Assembly: GCA_903904755.1 (NCBI GenBank)
Contig: CAIVDV010000009.1
Coordinates: 124,001-188,000 of the forward strand
From: an uncultured Acidobacteriaceae bacterium
GTDB taxonomy: Bacteria; Acidobacteriota; Terriglobia; Terriglobales; Acidobacteriaceae
Direction: 5' to 3'
Length of the DNA stretch: 64,000 nucleotides
Positions 42,551 through 48,226 of the stretch are shown piece after piece. Position 1 is the first letter of the stretch; each line of letters opens with the position of its first letter. The position numbers were made by a program, and so were the translations under genes. Below the pieces are notes generated by a model, which was given only the letters and a program-made list of their open reading frames with translations, did not search any database and had not been told where the DNA came from.

Positions 42551-42589
42551 GGTTAGCGCGCTTCGCGCGTAGCAAGTTAGCAGGTTTGC
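42551..42589 (+). repeat. Left 39-bp arm of inverted repeat
   Basis: Begins GGTTAGCGCGCTTCGCGCGT and continues AGCAAGTTAGCAGGTTTGC. It is an inverted copy of 42996-43034 with 35 of 39 positions identical. Contains its own palindrome GCGCGCTTCGCGCG. Confidence 0.9.
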
Positions 42590-42604
42590 TGGATTTGTGG
42601 TGAA

Positions 42605-42970
42605 TCAGGCGCTGCTCAAAACGCCCAGCAGGCCGCTCGTAAGCTTTGCGACTTCCGTGGCCAAATCAATGAGAACCTGGCTGGATTCCGCGCTGATAAA
42701 CTGCAGGCTCGCTGCCAGTTCGGTTTGGGTTTGCAGTTCGTTCAGCGCGCCCCTGGCTGCGCTGAGTGATTTCCGAAAATCGACATCGGTCAGGCGTCCA
42801 TGGCCGTCGGCAATGTGGCTTGGAACCGCAGTAGAGGACCGGCGCATCTGCATTCTCAAGCCAAATGTCTCCGAATTGGGAAAATCCTCAGTCCGCAGGT
42901 ACACTTCACGCGCAAGTTCCATGGCCTTCTGCCAGGCAACCAAATCGCGATAATGTCTCGTCCTCGCCAC
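42605..42970 (-). CDS. Four helix bundle protein (23S rRNA intervening-sequence type)
   Basis: 121 residues. Matches the family once described from 23S rRNA intervening sequences: YRDLVAWQKAMELAREVYLR at the start, FPNSETFGLRMQMRRSSTAV, PSHIADGHGRLTDVDFRKSL, ARGALNELQTQTELAASLQF and a final amphipathic helix. Members form pentameric four-helix bundles of unknown function and are often scattered in many genome copies. Here the gene sits inside a 39-bp inverted-repeat unit between pheS and pheT and on their strand, so it could be cotranscribed with them. Confidence 0.93.
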   Translation of the reverse strand: MARTRHYRDLVAWQKAMELAREVYLRTEDFPNSETFGLRMQMRRSSTAVPSHIADGHGRLTDVDFRKSLSAARGALNELQTQTELAASLQFISAESSQVLIDLATEVAKLTSGLLGVLSSA

Positions 42971-42995
42971 AGCTGCCCATCCTTTCGCAAATGCC

Positions 42996-43034
42996 GCTAA
43001 CTTGCTGACTTGCTACGCGCGCAGCGCGCTAACC
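42996..43034 (-). repeat. Right 39-bp arm of inverted repeat
   Basis: Reads GCTAACTTGCTGACTTGCTA then CGCGCGCAGCGCGCTAACC on the plus strand. Its reverse complement differs from the left arm at four positions. The internal GCTGACTTGCT recurs at 45928-45938. Confidence 0.9.
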
Positions 43035-43075
43035 TGCGAAACGCTAACCCCACACAAAACCCTATCGACCCGCCT

Positions 43076-44158
43076 TCACGCAAATTGGTCTAAGAATCTC
43101 ACATCCCCCTGGTAAAACTGCCCAATATCACTCACCCCGTACTTCATCATCGCTATCCGCTCCACGCCCATCCCAAACGCAAACCCGGAAATCTCCTTCG
43201 GGTCATACGCCGGCTGCTTCTCCGCCGCAAACGCAAACACCGCCGGGTCCACCATCCCGCAGCCCAGCAGCTCAATCCACCCGCTCTGCTTGCACTTCCG
43301 GCAACCCTTCCCCGCACAGAAAATGCAGCTAATCTGCACATCCGCGCTCGGCTCCGTAAACGGGAAAAAGCTCGGGAAAAACCGCGTCTTCACCGCCGAG
43401 CCAAACAGCGCCTTCATCGCATGGTCCAGCGTCCCCTTCAGGTCGCTGAAGGTAATGTTCCGGTCCACGCACAGCCCCTCCACCTGGTGAAACACCGGCG
43501 AGTGCGTCGCATCCGCCGCATCGTTCCGGTGCACCTTGCCCGGAATCACAATCCGTATCGGCGGAGCCATCTGCTCCATCGTCCGCATCTGCACCGGGCT
43601 GGTATGCGTCCGCAGCAGCAACCGGTCCCGCAGCGGCCGCCGCTCCTGCCCGGCAATCACCAGCGTGTCCTGCGTATCCCGCGCCGGGTGCCCTGGCGGA
43701 AAATTCATGCTCTCGAAGTTGTAAAAGTCGGTCTCCACCTCCGGCCCCACACCCACTGAGTAGCCCAGCCCCGCAAAAATCCCAATCAGCTCGTTCATCG
43801 TCCGCGTAATCGGGTGCTCCGCCCCCGTCAGCCGTCGCGTCCCCGGCAGCGTAATGTCCAGCGCCTCGGCTGCCAAAGCCTCATTGGAAGGCCCCGCCCC
43901 GGCCGCATCCTCCAGCAAACCCTCCACCAGCGTCTTCAGCGCGTTGAATCGCTGCCCCAGCGTCTTCTTCGCCTCCAACGGAGCCGTCTTCAGCCACGCG
44001 TCTCCCAGTTGCTTCAGCCGGCCCTGCTTGCGGCCCAGCCACTCCAGGCGAAAATTCTCCACCGCCTCCGGACTGGCAAGCCAGGCCGCAGCACGCCGCG
44101 CCTCATCCTCAAGCGCCGCAAAAGAAGCATCCAATGTCTGTTCGTCAAAGTTCATCAT
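43076..44158 (-). CDS. pheS: Phenylalanyl-tRNA synthetase alpha subunit
   Basis: 360 residues from ATG 44158 (a second ATG at 44155). N-terminal coiled coil (about 1-85), then the class II catalytic core: GTRRLTGAEHPITRTMNELI, GYSVGVGPEVETDFYNFESM, PPGHPARDTQDT, LLRTHTSPVQMRTME (motif 2 region VHRNDAADATHSPVFHQVEG) and GFAFGMGVERIAMMKYG (motif 3). A Cys cluster CIFCAGKGCRKCKQSGW occupies the usual spot between motifs 2 and 3 as in other PheS. The frame is open upstream for 44 residues without homology. No clear Shine-Dalgarno. Divergent from the DpnI-like gene. Confidence 0.97.
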   Translation of the reverse strand: MMNFDEQTLDASFAALEDEARRAAAWLASPEAVENFRLEWLGRKQGRLKQLGDAWLKTAPLEAKKTLGQRFNALKTLVEGLLEDAAGAGPSNEALAAEALDITLPGTRRLTGAEHPITRTMNELIGIFAGLGYSVGVGPEVETDFYNFESMNFPPGHPARDTQDTLVIAGQERRPLRDRLLLRTHTSPVQMRTMEQMAPPIRIVIPGKVHRNDAADATHSPVFHQVEGLCVDRNITFSDLKGTLDHAMKALFGSAVKTRFFPSFFPFTEPSADVQISCIFCAGKGCRKCKQSGWIELLGCGMVDPAVFAFAAEKQPAYDPKEISGFAFGMGVERIAMMKYGVSDIGQFYQGDVRFLDQFA

Positions 44159-44270
44159 GCGCAATAAAAAGGATAAATCACGAGAGGGAATGGAAGTCGT
44201 CTTCCGCCCTGCCGGTTTGTGCACCCAGCGGAGTAAGCTACGATTGGCTGCAACGTCACTGGAGCCCATC

Positions 44271-45035
44271 ATGGACCTCGCATTCAACACCTCGCTGCTG
44301 GCCGGCTACAAGAGCGCAAGCCAGATGGCACGCAGATTGACCGAAGACTGGATGGCGCGAGAAGGCTTCTGCCTGGCCTGTGATGCCGACGAACTGACGC
44401 CAACTCGCGCCAATACACCGGCCAACGACTTCGTCTGTCCAAGGTGCGCCCATCGCTACGAACTGAAGAGCTTTCGCACCCGCCCGCGCAAGATTAACGA
44501 TGGCGCATACCGCACGATGCTGGAGAAAATCGAAGCCGGAAGTGCATCATCTTTCCTGCTTCTCCAATACACGCCCGAGTGGCAGGCCAATACACTCTCG
44601 GCGATTCACTCCAGCTTTCTCCTGCCAAGGGCAATTGAGCAGCGCAATCCGCTCTCGCCAGAGGCAGAGCGAGCCGGTTGGGTAGGCTGCAACATTCTCT
44701 TGGACAAAATTCCCAGCGATGGAGAAATTGCGGTCCTGCGCCAGGGTGATGCGGTCCCAGTCCCCCTTGTCCGACAGCGATTCCAGCGCTTTCTCCCTCT
44801 TGCCAAAAAATCGTCAGAATCGCGCGGATGGACCCTCCTGACATTGACGTTGCTCCGGAGCCTTGGGCTGAAAGACTTCGAGCTGGCCGACGCTTACCGT
44901 CTTCAACCCGAGTTCGCGGCCGTCTACCCCGAGAACAGACACATCCGCGACAAAATCCGCCAGCAGTTGCAGGTCCTGCGCGACATGGGCGTGGTGGAAT
45001 TTCTCGGCCAGGGCAGCTATCGGTTTCTCGACTAG
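44271..45035 (+). CDS. DpnI-family restriction endonuclease for methylated GATC
   Basis: 254 residues, the exact length of DpnI, and colinear with the DpnI sequence as I remember it. Zinc-binding cysteines at 34, 37, 56 and 59 (GFCLACD, VCPRCAH), PD-(D/E)XK catalytic Asp53, Glu64 and Lys66 (ANDFVCPRCAHRYELKSF), INDGAYRTMLEKI, LSPEAERAGWVGCNILLDKI and a C-terminal winged helix (NRHIRDKIRQQLQVLRDMGV) that reads methylated DNA. DpnI cuts GATC only when adenine is methylated, so it destroys DNA from Dam-positive sources; the host must lack Dam methylation. GGAG seven bases before the ATG. No methylase gene is adjacent, as expected for a methyl-directed enzyme. Confidence 0.95.
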   Translation: MDLAFNTSLLAGYKSASQMARRLTEDWMAREGFCLACDADELTPTRANTPANDFVCPRCAHRYELKSFRTRPRKINDGAYRTMLEKIEAGSASSFLLLQYTPEWQANTLSAIHSSFLLPRAIEQRNPLSPEAERAGWVGCNILLDKIPSDGEIAVLRQGDAVPVPLVRQRFQRFLPLAKKSSESRGWTLLTLTLLRSLGLKDFELADAYRLQPEFAAVYPENRHIRDKIRQQLQVLRDMGVVEFLGQGSYRFLD

Positions 45036-45042
45036 CCCCTCC

Positions 45043-45222
45043 TCAGCGCTCTTCCGGCATCCGCAACGGCAGCGGTACCTGAATCAGGCACTCCACCCAC
45101 GCGCAATCGTCCTCATGCTCCACCCGTGCGTTCAGCGGGATATGCAACATCACATCACGCTCCACCCACCCGGCCAGCAGGTCGGCGTTCTCGCGTATCT
45201 CCTCGTCACCAAGCTTGCTCAT
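45043..45222 (-). CDS. Small acidic orphan protein
   Basis: 59 residues from ATG 45222, which is preceded by AGGAG at five bases, a strong ribosome site. The sequence is acidic: MSKLGDEEIRENADLLAGWV, then ERDVMLHIPLNARVEHEDDC, then AWVECLIQVPLPLRMPEER. No membrane span and no known motif. It ends seven bases from the end of the DpnI-like gene, in convergent orientation. The frame continues upstream past the ATG but overlaps another small gene antisense, so I take the short form. Unknown function; could be a partner or control protein of the neighbouring island. Confidence 0.6.
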   Translation of the reverse strand: MSKLGDEEIRENADLLAGWVERDVMLHIPLNARVEHEDDCAWVECLIQVPLPLRMPEER

Positions 45223-45345
45223 CAAATCTCCTGCACTTGCGATCGGATCGTACCACGGCCCGAAGTTGATCGATTCCGCAAAGTGTGGTGAGATCGGATC
45301 GCGAGTCGCGGTTTCCGCCCTGAAATCCTTCGGGCAAGGAGCGAA

Positions 45346-45615
45346 ATGGTCAGCAATGAGAAAAGGGAGTCCCTCAGAATCTCCTCGGTGGAAGACCTCC
45401 ACCTCGCGATTCAATACTTCAACGACTACTGCGGCATTAAGGATTCCCCCCTGCTTTTTCCGGACCTCTTGCCGCTGGTGAGCCTGACGCTGGTGCAGAC
45501 CAAGTTCGACGATGGGAGCCAAATCACCTCGCTCATCTTTTCTGACGAGTGGCCAAATGGTGCAATCGAGTCGGAGGGGTACCAATGCTTCAAAACCGGG
45601 AAAGATTGGCCATGA
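45346..45615 (+). CDS. Small orphan protein, first of an overlapping pair
   Basis: 89 residues. AAGGAG lies four bases before ATG 45346. The chain looks like a compact alpha/beta protein: SSVEDLHLAIQYFNDYCGIK, LLFPDLLPLVSLTLVQTKFD, SLIFSDEWPNGAIESEGYQC. No family recognised; size and acidic, aromatic-rich composition resemble immunity or anti-toxin-type proteins, but that is a guess. Its last 31 bases overlap the next gene in another frame, indicating cotranslation. Confidence 0.65.
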   Translation: MVSNEKRESLRISSVEDLHLAIQYFNDYCGIKDSPLLFPDLLPLVSLTLVQTKFDDGSQITSLIFSDEWPNGAIESEGYQCFKTGKDWP

Positions 45616-45863
45616 TTCGCGGACCGGAAACCTTCTACTGCGGCTGGGGAGCGGACGACTTCGGGTTGTTTCCAGCCACAGATTTGGAATTTTTCCCCAA
45701 CTGGCCCATGGAGCAGGCTGCAGAGTTTCTGCTCGGCTACCCCGTCCTCCGCGTAACCCTCGAAGCAGGATACGGCGCGTTCCTGGAAGGGGAAGACATC
45801 TGGCTCTTCGGGGAAACCGTTGCCCATCTGATGAGCGTCATCGAGGAATGGGCCGACAACTGA
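45585..45863 (+). CDS. Small orphan protein, second of an overlapping pair
   Basis: 92 residues from ATG 45585, preceded by GGAGGGG at about five bases, a very strong ribosome site located inside the upstream gene. Sequence: acidic and aromatic (FYCGWGADDFGLFPATDLEF, FLLGYPVLRVTLEAGYGAFL, EDIWLFGETVAHLMSVIEEW). No known family. With the preceding 89-residue gene it forms a two-gene unit beside the DpnI-like nuclease and just before REP-like hairpins. Confidence 0.7.
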   Translation: MLQNRERLAMIRGPETFYCGWGADDFGLFPATDLEFFPNWPMEQAAEFLLGYPVLRVTLEAGYGAFLEGEDIWLFGETVAHLMSVIEEWADN

Positions 45864-45870
45864 CCCCAAC

Positions 45871-45938
45871 TCCGCTAACTCCGCTCGCGGCAAAGCCGCC
45901 GCTGACTCGCTATCGCGGCGCAGCCGCAGCTGACTTGC
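45871..45938. repeat. REP-like twin hairpins with GCTNACT spacer motifs
   Basis: Two GC hairpins, GCGGC-AAA-GCCGC (45887-45899) and GCGGC-GCA-GCCGC (45915-45927), are separated and flanked by CGCTAACTCCGCT, GCTGACTCGCT and GCTGACTTGCT. The last string also occurs in the right arm of the 42.5-43.0 kb element, suggesting one repeat family. Confidence 0.7.
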
Positions 45939-46284
45939 TGCCTCTGTCGAGCCCCCAAAAAACTCCCACCACCCTTGCATGGAATTAGCCCCAAAAAGCG
46001 CACAATCGGATTAGCACTCCAAAAGGACCAAATCCATGACCCCATTCCCGCGAATCTGCCCCGGCCCCTCATTCCCCCAAAACATGCAAAAAGCGCACCA
46101 AAACGCATCAAAACGCACCAGGTAACCACCCCGTAAGACATGCACCATCAACAACTTATGGAGTAATTTCCCGCAAAAAACACCCCCCCCCACCCCTTTT
46201 CGGTGGTTCCGCAACAAAAATCGCCGTTGCAACCTGGCTCCGCAACGGCAGAACAAGGCCGGAAATGAAACACACCGCAAACGC
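45939..46284. other. Intergenic stretch, no gene recognised
   Basis: About 345 bases between the REP-like hairpins and the rplT terminator. It is C- and A-rich on the plus strand, contains a 10-base C run near 46184 and several short CAAAA/GCACC repeats. No start-plus-ribosome-site combination with coding character was found. Confidence 0.5.
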
Positions 46285-46316
46285 CAAACGACCCGAAGCA
46301 ATCGCTCCGGGCCGTT
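46285..46316 (-). terminator. Rho-independent terminator of rplT
   Basis: Eleven-base stem with two wobble pairs (46288-46298 with 46305-46315) and a six-base loop, followed on the minus strand by a T/G-rich tract, 25 bases past the rplT stop. Confidence 0.75.
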
Positions 46317-46340
46317 CGAGGGTAACTCCTGCAAATCCGC

Positions 46341-46703
46341 TTACGCGGTTGCCAGCGCTGCCTTGGCCTGTTCCACCAGCCGCGTGAAGCCTGCTTCGTC
46401 GCGCACTGCGATGTCGGCCAGCATCTTGCGGTCCAGCTCAATGCCGGCCTTCTTCAGGCCGTTGATGAGCTGCGAGTAGCTGAAGTTGTTGATTTTCGCG
46501 GCGGCGTTGATACGCACAATCCACAGCGAGCGGTACTGCCGCTTCTTCTGGCGGCGGCCCGTGTAGGCAAACTTCAGGCCGCGCTCAACGGCTTCCTGCG
46601 CTGCCTGGTAAAGCTTCGATTTTGTAAGGAAGTAACCACTGGCGCGCTTCAGAATCTTCTTGCGCCGGTCACTCCGCTTTGTGCCACGTTTTACGCGGGG
46701 CAT
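46341..46703 (-). CDS. rplT: 50S ribosomal protein L20
   Basis: 120 residues, standard length. Sequence is canonical: [60 protein letters not shown], and [20 protein letters not shown]. Binds 23S rRNA early in assembly and in other bacteria represses its own operon. It follows rpmI with an unusually long 235-base gap that may hold an L20-responsive leader. A terminator follows closely. Confidence 0.99.
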   Translation of the reverse strand: MPRVKRGTKRSDRRKKILKRASGYFLTKSKLYQAAQEAVERGLKFAYTGRRQKKRQYRSLWIVRINAAAKINNFSYSQLINGLKKAGIELDRKMLADIAVRDEAGFTRLVEQAKAALATA

Positions 46704-46938
46704 GGGATTGTCTCCTTTTTGCGTTTGGGTTATGGCGGCTGTAGGCAGGAGGCGCGGTCACTTGGCTTGCCCATCTCTGGGCCCACCGGACGGCGCTGGA
46801 AACCTCTTCACACGCGGTATCGAACCTGAAAGCTCATCCCCTGTTTTCGGGCCCCTCTTCAGGATGCCCAGGAATGGGGGCCGCGCAACGCATTCGCGCA
46901 GGCCCGGTCAACTGGCCCCATCGGGAGCCGAAGACCTC

Positions 46939-47136
46939 TCAGGCGTAAGGAATCATGCGGGCTACCTTGTCATGATCCGCGTCGGAAACAATCGCGCTCT
47001 TGCCAAGCTTCCGCTTGGTTTTGGGCAGCTTCGACGTCAGGATATGGCGCGTCTTCGTGTGGTGCCGCTTGATCTTGCCGGTACCAGTCATCTTGAAGCG
47101 CTTTTTGGCTCCCGTGTGGGTCTTCAGTTTGGGCAT
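46939..47136 (-). CDS. rpmI: 50S ribosomal protein L35
   Basis: 65 residues from ATG 47136: [60 protein letters not shown]. The frame has 20 further codons upstream without L35 character; AGGAAGAG lies before the ATG. infC, which normally precedes rpmI directly, lies 5.7 kb away here, so rpmI must have its own promoter in the 170 bases upstream. Confidence 0.99.
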   Translation of the reverse strand: MPKLKTHTGAKKRFKMTGTGKIKRHHTKTRHILTSKLPKTKRKLGKSAIVSDADHDKVARMIPYA

Positions 47137-47307
47137 TTTTGTCTCTTCCTGCCAACTCCGCGCTCTCGCACATTGCCGGACAGTCGTTTGAGCCACTTTG
47201 GGAACAGGGAATCCCGCGCCGCAGAGCAGCCCAAATCAGTATACCGCACGATGGATTTCTGTGCCATTGGGTTGCCCCGCGCGTCCGGCCAGCGGTACCG
47301 TTTCCGT

Positions 47308-48072
47308 ATGAGCGTACTCAGTGTGGATTTGGCGTGCAAGAGCTGGTCGGATTTGGGCGTGGTGGTGCTGGAACAGCATGAGGGGCAGATACGTGCCGAG
47401 GTCCAGCGCTGGGCGGGCGCGGAGGCCCCGCCGGTCGTCGAGCTCGCCCTCCGCCTCAACGCCCTCGCCGAGGAGCGCGGCGCAACCGTCCTCATGCTCG
47501 ACGGGCCCCAGGCCTGGAAGAGCGACGACAACGGCTACCAGCACCAGCGCGTCAGCGAGCGGGAGCTGAACACCAGCGCCAAGATGGGCCTCCCCTGCAC
47601 CGTCCTGCCCGGCACCTATGAGCGCTTCGTCGGCTACTGCCTGGCGCTCTATGACGCCCTGGCCCGCCTCGGCTGGAAGCGCCTCACCACCCGCGAGCGT
47701 CCCCACGGCGCCCCCGGCAAGGTCCTGGTAGAGAGCTACCCCCACGCCGCCTGGAAGTCCCTCGGCATCAAACCCCTCCCCGCCAAGCGCAAGTGCCGTG
47801 TCAGCCACCTCGCCGAGGCCTGGGCCGCCCTCACCGAACTCCTGCCCATCACCGCAAGCCAGCCCCCCAACCACGACCAGATGCAAGCCATCGTCGGCGG
47901 CCTCCCCGGCCTGGCCCTCGAGCCCCCCCGCTCCCGCAGCCCCCAGGTCGAGTACGCCACCGGCTCCCGAATCGTAGGCCGCCCCCCACCCTGGAAGGCG
48001 GTTTCTGGCGCGAAGGCTTCATCGCCGTACCCCTCCCCCCCCCAGCGCCGCACCACCACCTGCTCCGAATAG
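47308..48072 (+). CDS. DUF429 family protein, probable frameshift near the C-terminus
   Basis: 254 residues as read. The start LSVDLACKSWSDLGVVVLEQ, the LMLDGPQAWKS block, the central LVESYPHAAWKSLGI and the late NHDQMQAIVGGLPGLALE follow DUF429, an RNase-H-fold family of unknown function. The last 35 residues in this frame look non-coding (WKAVSGAKASSPYPSPPQ), whereas the frame shifted by one after the six-C run at 47982-47987 reads PTLEGGFWREGFIAVP, the normal DUF429 ending. One missing C would restore it. Either a real mutation, a slippery site, or a sequence error. Confidence 0.8.
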   Translation: MSVLSVDLACKSWSDLGVVVLEQHEGQIRAEVQRWAGAEAPPVVELALRLNALAEERGATVLMLDGPQAWKSDDNGYQHQRVSERELNTSAKMGLPCTVLPGTYERFVGYCLALYDALARLGWKRLTTRERPHGAPGKVLVESYPHAAWKSLGIKPLPAKRKCRVSHLAEAWAALTELLPITASQPPNHDQMQAIVGGLPGLALEPPRSRSPQVEYATGSRIVGRPPPWKAVSGAKASSPYPSPPQRRTTTCSE

Positions 48073-48174
48073 ACCGCAGAAAACTGAAGGGCATGTCCAT
48101 TGGTAACGGATTCTCGTACCTGATTTTCATGGTGTGCGTTGTATGCTGGATGCAACCGATTGACAAACTTAGTT

Positions 48175-48193
48175 ATTGACCTCCGCAGTCAAT
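48175..48193. promoter_or_regulatory. Inverted repeat upstream of the DUF5916 gene
   Basis: ATTGAC-7 bases-GTCAAT perfect 6-base arms, about 33 bases before the proposed start. TTGACA occurs at 48160 and TTGACC at 48176. A possible operator or promoter part; the -10 is not clear. Confidence 0.35.
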
Positions 48194-48226
48194 CACCGCC
48201 ATATCAGTTTTTCAGGGGAATCTCAG

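Larger units (their letters stand above)
42551..43034. mobile_element. 484-bp inverted-repeat element carrying a four-helix-bundle gene, inserted between pheT and pheS
   Basis: A unit bounded by 39-base inverted repeats (42551-42589 and 42996-43034, 35/39 matching by my comparison) and containing a single gene that fills most of the interior. It lies in the space between pheS and pheT, which are normally adjacent. No transposase is encoded, so mobilisation would need a partner in trans. I could not identify a target-site duplication. The internal palindromes in each arm resemble REP sequences. The call as a mobile cassette is inference from structure and position. Confidence 0.65.

Noticed and set aside
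43014-43054. Possible terminator in the right arm of the pheST element
   Set aside because: The GCGCGC palindrome is part of the long inverted repeat and no T tract follows on either strand.
46660-47307. Long N-terminal extension of the DUF429 frame across rpmI
   Set aside because: It overlaps rpmI antisense and intergenic DNA; the family begins at the ATG at 47308.
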